A DNA stretch of 64,000 nt from Plasmodiophora brassicae (GCA_039704465.1 JASFAU010000017.1:62001-126000), one strand, 5' to 3'; shown: positions 12,401 to 22,368, counted from the stretch's first letter. A program made the numbers and translations. Notes: generated from the sequence alone by a model not told the origin.

Positions 12401-13679
12401 GTGGTTCGAGAACATGCTGTTCAGCGAAGCGCAGACGCTGATCCACACCGACATGCATCCCGGGAACTTCATGTACAAGTACGTGCACGGCGACAGGCAG
12501 TACCGGGAGTCGGGCCTGACCGTCGTCGACTGGGGCCAGCACATCGTCATGCCGAACGGTGTCAACCGCGCTGTGACATCCAAGATCCTCGCCATTGTCA
12601 TTGGGTGTCTGGCCGGCAACCTCGACATGGTCATCGCCGCTGTCGAGTCGCTGCCCCACCGAGACGACGGCACCGGCGGCGAATTGCAGCTGGTTCGCGA
12701 CGCGTTCGCCGTATCCGACTTCGAGCGATCCGCGAACGTCATCTCGCTGATCAGCCGGATGTTCTTTGCCTGGGGGCCGCATGGAGGTTACTTCGACACC
12801 CCACAGAGGTTCCTGGAGTCGAAAGCGAAAGAGATCATGCGCGTGGTCAGCATCGGCACGGACGGGATTGCCTCGCTGTGGCGGACGTTCGACGTCCTGG
12901 AGAAGCGGCTGGCCCAGGCGGCCCCGTCTTGCCCCTGCACCATGCCGACGTTCGCCGAGTTCGTGTGGAAGCACGCGCCCGCCTGGGTCGTCAAGTTCAC
13001 CCGGCAGCAGGCAGAGACGCTGTACACGTTCTGGAACGGGGGCAACGTGTACGCGGCGCCCGACGTCGCCCTGAAGCCGACCACGTTCGCGGACCTGGCG
13101 ACGGGCCGGTTGATTTCGAGCCCGGACGCACGTCGCGGCCTGCTCGCCGCCGGCCGCGCGCTCGTCAGCCTCGACCCGAAGAAGCTGGCGGACGTCCCCG
13201 GCAATGCCATTCGTGATGCGACCGCCTGGGCGCATCGCTCCGTGCTCGATCGGCTCCCCGTCCGCATGCACCCGTTCCTCGTCAAATGGAGCAGGGTGTT
13301 CGGTGCCGAGATCGCCTACCAGTCCTTCAAGCATGTCGTCTTGGGCAAGAAGCCTTCCCAGCACGCGCTGACGAAACGGTCGTTCTCGAAGATGCTCCTG
13401 AGGAATGCGGCCGTCGTGGTCGCCATCGATGCGATCGAGCAAGGCCTGACGTCGCAGAGGAAGAAGTTGGTGATGTACTTGGCTACGCGGCCGCGCGAGC
13501 CCGACGAAACGACGGCCACGACGACGACGAAGGGCAGCAAGCGCCCGTGGCTCAACGAGAAGACCAAACGCGTGTGGCGTCAAGCGAGGGGCGTATTCGA
13601 CGTGTTCTACATGCCCTACAAGTCCATGGCCGTCCAACACCGCCTCGTCAACGTGATCCGTGCGGCCGCAGGCCTGTGA
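9497..13679 (+). CDS. Membrane-anchored ankyrin-like / UbiB (ABC1/ADCK)-type kinase fusion
   Basis: Six exons: 9497-10025, 10079-10160, 10222-10314, 10375-10644, 10718-10855 and 10913-13679. The introns of 53, 61, 60, 73 and 57 nt are all phase-consistent, giving about 1292 residues. The N-terminus has one clear hydrophobic segment (LSALMLTSVAVLVASVVTLVV) and a weaker second one. Exons 4-5 look ankyrin-like (DNGFTVLHSIV; MLLDNGADCTIA). A 9-residue acidic repeat (SDEADEDGF) occurs about 3.5 times. The kinase part has KTFQ in place of KxGQ, a glycine loop GGGSIAEGH, a lysine in FAKVKR, the catalytic loop HTDMHPGNFMY and VVDWGQ. UbiB proteins are atypical kinases/ATPases tied to quinone and lipid metabolism in mitochondria and plastids. 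The kinase part is secure. The fusion rests on splice phase and is less certain. Confidence 0.7.
11101..11210 (+). repeat. 27-bp tandem repeat inside the kinase-fusion gene
   Basis: About 3.5 copies of a 27-bp unit encode SDEADEDGF/Y, a 9-residue acidic repeat. It separates the ankyrin-like part from the kinase part. The first three copies are nearly identical and the last decays to FYEADQE. Confidence 0.85.
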
Positions 13680-14159
13680 ACCGGCGCGCGTCCTTGTCCG
13701 TTTCGCTGCACGCACCACTATCACAATACACACAACTGGCTTGTTACGAACGTCATCGTCGGCTTCTGCCTTCCCCGGTCCGGACGGCTTCTTCCGCATC
13801 TTTAGCGCACTCGCGACTTCATTCCCTGCCGTCTTCCATTGAACGCCACGCGACCCTGTCCGGCTCACTCTCGTGTCGATCGTGGATCCGCATCACGTCG
13901 CACGTCGTATTTGTGGTTTTGTGGACATTCTCACGGTGCTGCTGTCAGTGCTGTGGCAGTGCACGGACTACCAAATTGTTCTGCCATCGTGCACGTCTCC
14001 GCGTCTCAACTGGTTTGGGGCCCAGCCAAGCCAGCCACGTCCGTGGGTTCCCATCCTCGTCCTGACCGCCGTGAACCCTGACAGCGCGCGTTTCCGTCCC
14101 CGTCCCTGTCCATGTCCCTTGCCTGCGCGATGGAGGTTATATTGGACCCAGCTGATTCA
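13680..14159. other. Intergenic, nothing recognised
   Basis: This is the 3' flank of the kinase-fusion gene. The short open frames on the plus strand show no conserved motif. Confidence 0.5.
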
Positions 14160-14417
14160 GGACTTAACCCCACAGACCACCAAGATCCTTACACAACAGC
14201 AGGAGCAACACCAATAACTGCTGCAACAGCAACACGAACAACTGCAGAAACAACAACAGCAACCACTGAACTCGCAGCACCCCGCCAAGACGGAGCCCAA
14301 GGTTAAACTACCTCCCATCTACAACGGCAGCGAGGCCGTGCTCCGCGGATTTCTGAACCAAGCCAAGCTGTCATCACCGAGTAGCCAGACGACACCCTTA
14401 ATGAATTGTTCGTGTTG
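14160..14417 (+). pseudogene. gag relic of an LTR retrotransposon
   Basis: A glutamine-rich stretch with in-frame stops is followed by VKLPPIYNGSEAVLRGFLNQ, which resembles the start of the retrotransposon Gag domain (lysine/leucine-proline, then a (Y/F)xG motif and an RxFLxQ motif). The frame closes at 14415-14417 and no pol follows. I found no LTR around it. It overlaps the 3' end of the minus-strand gene that follows. Confidence 0.55.
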
Positions 14418-15870
14418 AATCCTAGGCGGACGCGATCCATTTCTGGCACGCCTCGATGGCTTTAGAATCGATTGTGGCCCCCGCAGGTATTCTCGCGAAC
14501 ATCTCCCCGTGGCCTTCTGGAGGTTGTCGACCCTTTCGACCCAGTCGAAGACGTCGACGAACGTTGCCCCAATTCTGCTCAACTCGAACAGGACCCGGAT
14601 CATCGTTGGCATCGCCATGTCCATCGGCAATTCCCTCATGGCGCGCAGCAAAGAGAGCGTACACCCGGGACACGCCTTCTTCGTGTATGCCTCAAACAGG
14701 CCAGGGAAGTACGCCACCTCAGCAGACGACCTATAGAATGTCTTTGACGGGTGTTACACAACGGTACCCATTGTCATACCTAAAGCAGATGGCCTCCCGG
14801 TCGCGTCGAAGTTCCGCAACGGCATGTCTGTACGTAGGTATCATGTCGAACATTTCCTGGCACTTCCCATAAGCAGGACTCGAACTGTCGACAACTTCAA
14901 GCGGAGTGCTTTCCAGCCAGAACGTCGATAGGTCCAGGGCGTTCAGTCGTCGGGGGTGAACGATCGTTCCCTCGCGTATCATTAAGTACCCCTTATGCCC
15001 AGAGCGCTCGTCGACGGTCTCGATCAGCGGGCAACGCTCCTTCTCGACTTGCAGATGTATCGCACCACTGGGAGGGGATATGGACTCTGATGACGTGAAG
15101 ACGATGCCCGCGAACGTGTCCTTGTAGAGGTCGGCGTACAATCGCATCATGACCGGGTTCCTGTCGACGTCGACGACAAGCAGGATGTCAGAGGCCGCGA
15201 GTTTCGGCTTCGGCTTCACGCAGATGACAATGACCAGGCCTATGCACGCCAGCGTCATGATCGCCGCAACAGCGATGGCTATATGTACGCGCCCGAATCG
15301 TTTCCAGCAGTGGGGCTGTTTGCCCCGACGTTGTGGGTATGTGGACGATTCTCTCGTTGGCGGGTTTTCCGCATCGGGTTCCGTTGTCGAGTCGCTGGAC
15401 GGAAGCCTTGCTGCGTTGTCGCTGACAGTAGACCGTCGACGTCCCGAGGGAAGGTGTCGTTCCCGTGCAGAACGCGATAGTGAGCGTCGGGAATCGGGGT
15501 TCACTGTCAAGGAGAACTGTGAGGCAACTGTCGATGCATTCGACCGACGACGTCGCCCGCCAGACGGCATCTGCCGCAGGCAGACGGATTCCGCATCGTG
15601 GTCATCACCATCCGTAACAACCGAACATGATAGCGATGATCGACCCGACGCAACGCTAATCGCAGACGCACTGTCCACCGATGCACGCCTACCACCGTTC
15701 ATCTCGTCAATGACCCTCTCTCGCTTCGATAGTTTCCGGCGGCTTGTGGATCCGGAACGTGACGTCATCGTTTTCGGATTCCCATGTCGTGGACGTCTAT
15801 GGGTGGCCTGGCGTGACGTCTGCGCGCAACGTCCACCTGTTACGCCAGGCTTGACAGGTTTAGACCTCAT
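14319..15870 (-). CDS. Type II membrane protein, possible STELLO/DUF288-like glycosyltransferase
   Basis: Exons 15870-14780 and 14730-14319 join across a 49-nt intron in phase, giving about 500 residues. A long Ser/Arg-rich cytosolic tail (about 190 residues) precedes one membrane helix (HIAIAVAAIMTLACIGLVIVI). The lumenal part begins DILLVVDVDRNP, then RLYADLYKDTFAGIVF, and later GYLMIREGTIVHPRRL and STFWLES. The order of these motifs recalls STELLO-type (DUF288) Golgi proteins, where a GYLxxxDD segment follows, but the usual acidic pair is not conserved here (IREGT). I infer a Golgi type II protein. The enzymatic claim is weak. The last 30-50 codons overlap a retroelement relic on the other strand, so the true 3' end may have been lost; an alternative frame stops at 14422. 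Confidence 0.5.
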
Positions 15871-16097
15871 TGTCGATTATGAGTACTGGCCCATGGGCGC
15901 CGCCGGTCGACCAAAGCGTACTGGACGGCGTCTACCTACTCAGGAGCAGTGCCCTGGACTGTCAGGTACCCGCTGAACTGTCAACGTGGGGCCGGACGTA
16001 CCGGCACTTCAAGGCGCGCACGTCGCAGGTAGTACGTAACCCTATTTATGCTCATCAGGGTGGCACGAGCAAAATGTAACACGCGTGACATGGTGGT

Positions 16098-18372
16098 GTG
16101 GACGAGTGCACCGATCGGGTCGGCCTTGGACGCCATTTTGATATTGGTCGAATGGGGGCCACGTTCCAATGGCGAGATGACGTCGACGCGCGCCACGAGG
16201 CGGTCATCGTGGCCGGCCGGCTGTCAGCGCTCGGCGAGGACGGCGTGCGCCTGCTGCGCAACCTGCTCGTCGGCAACGACGCCGCCAAGCACGCGCTGAT
16301 CGAATCGCCCGCGTCGATCGCCGATCTGATCGACGCTGTTGGGCGGCCAGGGACCCAGTTCGCTTTGGAGTGCCTAGCGACGATCGCGATGGTCCCGTGC
16401 GGGGCAGCATGCTTGGCAGAACACGATGCCGTTCGGCGGCTGTCGTCGATGGTGGCGCAGTTCGCTCCGCATCACCATCTGATCAATCCTCTGCTTCGCA
16501 TCCTGGACAAGATCGGGTCAGCGGCATCCACCGACGACGCCTTAGCTGAGTTAGCCATTGCGGGCAATGGCCTGGCTCTGACACTCGTTTCGCGTCACGC
16601 CCCCATCGCCAATTCCACCCTGAACTCGCTGCTCGTCAACGTCGTCATCGATCGATTGAATGCCGACCAGTGCCCCGATCCGACGCCTGGATTGGCGTAC
16701 TTGAATGCCGTTCTGCGTCGGCACCCGAATGCTGTGCGCCTCCCCAGTCAGGGCTTTCGCCGCCTACTTGCAGATGACAACGAATCTGTGCGTGTCCTGA
16801 CAGCGCTGACAGTATCACTGAGCGGGTTGGCAGACGCAGACCTGGATCGCCTCAGCGTTGGCGTTCTTGTTCGGGCCCTGAATGCACCTGGTGCCAGTGC
16901 AGCTCTGGCGACGGTTGTCGGGCGACGCCCGTGCCTGGCGTCGAGCGGGGCAGCGGCCATTCCCAGCCTGATGGGCTTGTCGAAATCGGATCGCTCCAAT
17001 TCCTACGCGTCGTTGTCTGTATTGGTTGCCGGGCTGGACCACGTCGCCGTCGCCATCACATCATCGCGCCAGTTCTTATTCGACCTTCTTGGGTCCCTGC
17101 AGTCGCCGGAAATCAGACGGTGGGCCCGACCTGCATTGCATGGACGACGATCGTCGATCGTGTTCTCACTTTGCATTTTCGCAGGTCGGCAGCTGCTCTC
17201 GTCCACAGCCTGTCTCGATCTCGGCCTGATGTGCGCTCCTCGCTGAACGGTGCGGGAGCGCTGCGAGCGCTGATCGCCGGGATGAGCAAGGTCCATGACG
17301 GAGGGGCGGACGACTCGGACGCCGGTTCGTATCTCCAGTTGTCGATGGCTGCGCTGGCAAACCTGCTGGTTCACCACCGGCTGGATGTGGATAGCCCGGA
17401 GACGTTCAACGGGGTAGCCCGCATGATCGTGGCCGGTCTGCAAGAGCGATGCCCGCGGCTACGAGCGAATGCCTGCTGTGCCCTGAAGAATCTCCTATAT
17501 GATCGGCACCTCGTCGTGCGAGCACCACTGGTGATCCCTACCCACGTTGTGTTCACTACTCGTGTTCGCTGCTGACGGGTGTCTAGATCGTCAACGAAAT
17601 TGTATCGCGGTCAGACCTTGTCAGCCTTATTTTCGACCGGGACCAGGGCGTGCAATTAAGCGCTGTCGGGATCCTTCGCAACCTGTTTCATCCGGGGAAC
17701 CACAGCCTTTCGCCGGACCAACAGCATATTCATCGGTTATCGCCGGGATTGGCGCACTGTGTTGTATCGCTCAACAGCCACATCGTCCTCGAGGCTCTGC
17801 TAGCCGTGTCAAATATTGCATCTGGAGTGCGCGTACATAAGGTTAGATGGGAACGTCCCTGGCCCTTGTATCGCGTTAACGCCATCGTTAGATTGCGCTT
17901 CTACGTTGCCACCAACTTCTGTACGCCGTACAGTCGCGAATGCTTCATCCCTGGCCCGAGATTCGATTGGCATGCGCACTCATTATCGACAACCTGTTCA
18001 GGAAGAGCTGGATCTTCAAAAAGAAAAGGTTGGGCCGGGAGCGATCCTGTGTATGCTGGCTCAGTGACATGTCGTCGTGTATGCTGCTGCAGGACGGCTG
18101 AACTGGTACCTGTGGAGTTTCTGGTTCGAATTGGGCTCAAGGCCACCCTGGAGAAGGTTCGAGCTGCGGAAGCCTCATCCGAATGCCCGAACGTTGACGT
18201 CGTGTACCGGGTCGAGAGAGCCATTCGTGGGTTCGACAAGACAATTAACGTGTTGGTTGACGTTCAAAGTACGGACGGGACGGGACCGTTAACTGAGTGC
18301 AATACTTGCAGGCTGAGGGCTCTTCGGTACACGTATGTACAGACAGCAGATCTGGTCCCAATACATCAGTGA
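16098..18372 (+). CDS. Armadillo/HEAT-like repeat protein, function unknown
   Basis: Exons 16098-17119, 17185-17530, 17587-17841, 17892-18028 and 18093 onward join with introns of 65, 56, 50 and 64 nt in consistent phase. The product is a chain of leucine-rich helix pairs typical of armadillo-type folds (GEDGVRLLRNLLVGNDAAK; LRANACCALKNLLYD; LSAVGILRNLFHPGNHS; EIRLACALIIDNLF). There is no signal peptide or membrane segment. The last exon is open to 18372. A GT at 18267 with an AG near 18309 would end the protein earlier, and helical sequence after 18380 (FKLLSMLFESSALDRLF) may be a further exon that I could not connect. These folds act as protein-binding scaffolds and no specific family is recognised. 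Confidence 0.65.
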
Positions 18373-18461
18373 GGGGGGTTCAAATTGCTGTCCATGTTGT
18401 TCGAGTCGAGTGCGCTGGATCGGCTCTTCAGGAAACGCTGTTGTCTACCGAACGTCGCGGC

Positions 18462-18537
18462 CCACCTCGTTCTCGCCCTGCTGCATGTGACCGTTGTGGC
18501 CACCTCGTTCTCGCCCTGCTGCATGTGACCGCTGTGG
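18462..18537. repeat. Two tandem copies of a 38-bp unit
   Basis: Units 18462-18499 and 18500-18537 differ at one base (CCGTTGTGG versus CCGCTGTGG). The array lies just 3' of the armadillo-like gene and keeps no obvious reading frame. Confidence 0.85.
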
Positions 18538-18565
18538 CGAATGGCCCATGTGGGTGCCATCGCCA

Positions 18566-19130
18566 TCATCGACACGAAAGACGCGGGTACCTCGCTCGGC
18601 CAGCCGCCCCATAGTCGAGAACGGAAGCGTCGGTCTCAGCCGTGTGCGTCTCGACAAGATGCACCAGCTCCGCGCGTTCTATCAACGCCGCCGTCGGAAG
18701 CCTTGTCAGGCTGGCGGTCATCGCGTTCCGGACGCGGTGGACAGGCTGGAGAACCACGAGGGGCGCCCATCGGTCAAGGTGCGAGGCAATGTAATACAAT
18801 ATAGGTCCCTTCACTGGTTCTGCAACCACGTCGACTGCGACTGCGATTTCTTCATCGGTCAGTTTTCCGCCGCCTTGATACTCACGCATCAGCAATTTAA
18901 CAGCCTCGCTGATAATGTCTGGGACTGGTGGACTTTCGTTTTTCTGCTTCGCATTTCAACGAACTGGGTGAATGCTGCCGCCATGGCGCTGCCAGCTGAT
19001 CTCGGTCTCCTCGACGTCGCACAGCCTTCGTGGTCCTTCTTCTTCTTTTTCGCAGCCGGTCTCGACATGGCACGATGAACCCCTCGTCTCTTTCGCGGAC
19101 GAACGGCAGTCCGTTGTCAGGCGTCGACAT
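18566..19130 (-). CDS. Hypothetical minus-strand gene or fragment
   Basis: The minus strand contains coding-like stretches: an ATG at 19130 inside an inverted repeat (MSTPDNGLPF), a lysine/arginine-rich segment, IISEAVKLLMREYQGGGK with LTDEEIAVAVDVV, and LPTAALIERAELVHLVE before a stop at 18566. They fall in different frames and would need at least two introns, one plausibly starting at the GTGAAGGG after AVDVVAEP. I do not recognise the family. The 5' end is duplicated in inverted orientation at 19915-19978, so this may be part of a mobile element. Confidence 0.3.
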
Positions 19131-19178
19131 AGCAGGTCGGCGCCGGAATAAAGTTCGTGCGAGCGGGGACCGACGGCA
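19115..19178. repeat. Outer inverted-repeat arm, left (64 bp)
   Basis: This is a near-perfect reverse complement (one mismatch seen) of 19915-19978. It includes an ATG context (MSTPD on the minus strand here, on the plus strand at the partner). Confidence 0.9.
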
Positions 19179-19263
19179 ACCACGCTCGCAGGAGAGCTGC
19201 CGAGGCAATGATCTGATTAGTCGCTTGCTGTTCGGAAAGTTTCTGGCGCGCATCGCGAAGCAG

Positions 19264-19346
19264 TGAACCTGTTGACCTCGAGTCTGGACGGCGTGGCGCT
19301 GAAGCTGTACGTGGCGATCAAGCCATCGTCCCCGCAGGCCCTCAAG
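19264..19346. repeat. Inner inverted-repeat arm, left (83 bp)
   Basis: Perfect reverse complement of 19408-19490 with a 61-nt spacer. It would form a long hairpin. Each arm encodes the same gag segment (LLTSSLDGVALKLYVAI) on opposite strands. Confidence 0.92.
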
Positions 19347-19407
19347 GCCATGCTTCTGGAGAACTTTCCGGAGATCACTGCCGCGACTGCCAAGGCCGAT
19401 TTCGAAG

Positions 19408-19717
19408 CTTGAGGGCCTGCGGGGACGATGGCTTGATCGCCACGTACAGCTTCAGCGCCACGCCGTCCAGACTCGAGGTCAACAGGTTCATGGCCGTATT
19501 CGACAACGGTGCAGTTGACGTCGGGTCAGCGTCGGCAAACCGGCAAAACTCCTCGAACCACGTCGTCGCAGACATCGAATCTACCGAGTCATCGCCCGTG
19601 AACGAGGGCAGCCGGACGGGTGTTGTAAACGACGTTGTCGACAAGGGCACCGGCGGTCGCGCAGGGTCGATAGTCTCGGTCTTCGTCACGACTGGTTGGC
19701 GGGCGGCGACCTCCAAT
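19408..19717 (-). pseudogene. gag fragment of a Ty3/gypsy-like element (foldback copy)
   Basis: The minus strand reads VRLPSFTGDDSVDSMSATTW, FEEFCRFADADPTS and LLTSSLDGVALKLYVAI, matching the Gag core layout of the complete element further right (VSLSEFSGN...[12 protein letters not shown]...[14 protein letters not shown]). An in-frame TAG lies upstream near 19735. At its 3' end the gag is replaced by an inverted copy of itself (83-bp arms), so this is a rearranged, non-functional relic. Confidence 0.7.
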
Positions 19718-19914
19718 AAGATCTGCTCGCGCTACTGCGGAAGCATGGCGTCAATCTCGCCGCGTTGCGCCTGGAGCGCCTCCGCCACAGCCGCAGCGAT
19801 GATGCGCGTCAGCGTCGCCTGATCGTGCGTCTCGGGGGTCTCGGGGCGTCCTCGCGTGTGCCATTGGGAAGGTCGGTCAAACTGTCACGACTCAACAACG
19901 ACGCGTTGACCGAC

Positions 19915-19978
19915 TGCCGTCGGTCCCCGCTCGCACGGACTTTATTCCGGCGCCGACCTGCTATGTCGACGCCTGACA
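19915..19978. repeat. Outer inverted-repeat arm, right (64 bp)
   Basis: Reverse complement of 19115-19178. Together the arms bracket the gag foldback, giving a nested palindromic structure of about 860 bp. Confidence 0.9.
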
Positions 19979-20069
19979 CCCGTGGCCAAACATGGTCCCG
20001 AGTCGATCGCTCAAGATGGCATTTTCGCCCGCGCGTCTGGCAGCCAGATGCCCAGGCCTCTATAAAGTA

Positions 20070-21186
20070 CTTACGGTGGAAACAAATATTTGCATCACTC
20101 GGAAGAAATACTTGGATCACTTGGAAGAAATTTTTGCATCAACAGGAAGAAACAAGTGGATCAAGCGGAAAAAACATGTGGATCATGATCCATGTATTTT
20201 TTCCGTTGTTAGGATAACTTGGGCCTCTCAATGAATGGTGACCCTTGACTCATTTGGAACGCCTTCGGGGAGCAGCATCTTCTTCTAACTGCGTTGCATG
20301 AACTTGACCGTCGCAGAACTTCTCGATAAATTCCTTCGTAAGGCGAGAACAACCGAACACATCGCGCAAACTCTGACAGCCAGCTGGAGTAAACTCGTAA
20401 TAGAACTGCAGCAGGTAAATGTTCAGCAGATCCTCGACGTCGAAGGAGAGGGCAGGGCACGTGCGCGCTTCATCGCCGTGATGCGCCGACTCGTAGAGCT
20501 TCTGCGTGAAGACGGGTCGTCTATCCTTACAGTACGCGAGGAACTCCTTCGCTCCGACGTCAACCTGTCGCGTTCGATTTTCCTGTTGTTGACCGCGTGA
20601 ACATGGTCAGCTGCACACTGGAGATGCTGAAGTTGTTGCAATTCACATTGACGGCTTTTCTCTCGAACTTCGTCGTTGCTCATTCCGTCGTCGCTGATTG
20701 GCAGCGTTCAGGGTACCGGAAATCGCTGGGGTGAACCGGATGCCTGCGACTCGTGGATCATACGCGACGGTCGGATCCAGCCGCGGGATGCTTTCTGCGT
20801 TCTTCGCCGGACGGCCACGTGCACCGAGCTGCAGACGATGGATCCTGTAAGCCATCCTCCAAATGTAGGTACTGACATGTAGGTTTACCTCTCAAGCTAT
20901 GTTGTTGCGCTGCAGCGTTCGATGCTGATGTGGCCGCCTCGTCGTCGCCAGCTAACGGCGGCGCCCTGTGATCCATTAATTTTTGACTGTTGATCCACAT
21001 ATTTCTTCCGGATGATGCAAACATTTTTTCCGCTTGATCCGCTTGTTTCTTCCGACGGACTTCGCCAGTCCGTCAAAGCGTTCGTTGCATCAGCTTGCCT
21101 GATCGTGACACTGTTGATACAAAAATTTCTTCCGAGTGATCCAAGTACTTCTTCCGAGTGATGCAAATATTTGTTTCCACCGTAAG
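20070..21186. mobile_element. 1.1-kb terminal-inverted-repeat DNA transposon (probably non-autonomous)
   Basis: The ends are 76-bp inverted repeats (20070-20145 and 21111-21186, about three mismatches) beginning CTTACGGTGGAAAC. The dinucleotide TA flanks both ends (20068-20069 and 21187-21188), as expected for a TA target duplication. Inside each end, a 23-25-nt motif of the form GGAAGAAA(n)TGGATCA is repeated several times. The interior carries a short minus-strand frame but no recognised transposase or DDE triad. It is most like a non-autonomous Tc1/mariner- or PIF-type element; the superfamily is inference from the TA duplication only. Confidence 0.8.
20250..20605 (-). CDS. Unknown open frame inside the TIR element
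   Basis: The minus strand has a coding-like frame of about 110 residues ending at 20250. It contains GAKEFLAYCKDRRPVFTQKL, LSFDVEDLLNIYLLQF and GCSRLTKEFIEKFCDG, well mixed in composition and unlike shadow translation. No start codon lies in frame. An upstream segment (20643-20855, LGARGRPAKNAESIPRLD) may be an earlier exon. I do not recognise it as a transposase. It could be a captured host exon or the remnant of the element's own gene. Confidence 0.35.
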
Positions 21187-21189
21187 TAG

Positions 21190-22205
21190 TACAATCGCGT
21201 TAGAATAGTACAATATAAGGGCACCTGTCTGTACTATTTTAATTAGTGCGCGGCGGACTTACCAAGTGCATACGGACTTCCCCGAGTCTGTTTGGACTGT
21301 TCCGGAGCAGGGCCTAACACCCCCACTGACCCGTGATATCTGCCGCGATGTCGGGTCCTCCACGTAAACATACGAAACGATTATATCCCTACCTGGATAA
21401 GTTCGAACTTGAGTTCGGATTGCGAGTGACGTCACGGAACGAAAGCAGTGGCTCTGTTGAGGCTGTTGTGTGCCGCCTTTGTGAGTGCTGGGGGCGCGAG
21501 GATGCAGATGACGAAGTTGCTGATGGTCGGAAGCGAAAGAAACGGCAGATCGCAAACATTGGAAGGATATATTTCGCAGCGACAATATTCGCAAGCATAT
21601 GATTGAGCAGCACCCTACGAAGTTCATGGAATATTCCAATCTCCCTAACCTTGACGCCTCTACACCTGAAGTTCTCAGGAATTTCTTCAATCAGACTACC
21701 GTTGAGGCGTTCTTTGAGAAACGCAGCACTGTTGTTGGCCGCAAACGAATCATCACAATCGATAAGAGCATTGTCGACGTGATCGTTCGCGATGTGTTGA
21801 TGTCTCCGTCCGGCAGGCAGGACGATTCGGAAAGCGAAGAACCTGCCGGTGACAGGAGCTTGGATTTATTTGAACCCGACTGTGCAACAGAGGATGACGG
21901 CTAAACAACTGTATCCCGTGATGCCAACCACTAGTCGGGTCGAGGGCGGCTTCTCCTTATCGCCGGAATGCCTATTGCGCCGCCATGACAGATTTCGTTC
22001 TGGAAGGAATCATGTATGGCAAGCACTACCGCGCAATCCAGGATGTGGCAAATCGTCTCTAGGGTCTGCTGCATTGATAAACACTAAGCTTAGATCGATC
22101 CTGGGGCGTATATTGGACAGAATTCTGTAGATGTACTAGATGTACTATTCTAAGCGTCCCAAGGTGTACTATTTAAGCTAGAATAGTACGAATAGGGCAA
22201 TGTCC
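21190..22205 (+). mobile_element. Decayed zinc-finger element bounded by TAGAATAGTAC motifs
   Basis: The plus strand from 21348 reads a zinc-binding segment (FELEFGLRVTSRNESSG, then VVCRLCECWGRE). After a frame change near 21,545 it continues FRSDNIRKHMIEQHP and YSNLPNLDAS. The C-x2-C...H-x4-H order with an FR(S/D)N...H motif is a zinc finger often seen in transposon-like gene families of protists. The second frame runs to 21904, after which only degenerate matches remain. The 11-bp motif TAGAATAGTAC occurs at 21201-21211 and 22179-22189 and inverted at 22142-22152. I read this as a broken element; no transposase core was found. Confidence 0.45.
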
Positions 22206-22352
22206 TACTTTAAAGAGGCCTGCAGATGCCGTTTGGCTGGATGGCGTTTCGTACAATTCGTCAGGAATGCCGAATGCGGAATGCCGTTCCGGAAAATGAC
22301 ATTTTTTGTCCTGCAGCCAGACGCGCCCTAAAAGGACTTTGCGCAAAAGGGC

Positions 22353-22357
22353 AAAAA
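22353..22357 (-). terminator. Pol III terminator of tRNA-Pro
   Basis: TTTTT on the minus strand, 11 nt beyond the tRNA 3' end, is the usual RNA polymerase III stop. Confidence 0.75.
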
Positions 22358-22368
22358 CGAGCTCGTAG

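Noticed and set aside
11517..13868. 783-codon antisense frame opposite the kinase
   Set aside because: Shadow of the GC-rich kinase ORF, whose sense strand carries HxDxHPGN and DWG.
18700..18800. Similarity of 18,740-18,790 to the VTT gene tail (about 24,725-24,780) as a pseudogene
   Set aside because: About 50 bp of resemblance only, without matching flanks; too little to call a duplicate.
20076..20190. Regularly spaced short repeats suggesting a CRISPR array
   Set aside because: The repeats are degenerate, mirrored at the other end of an inverted-repeat element, and the host is eukaryotic; they are subterminal transposon motifs.
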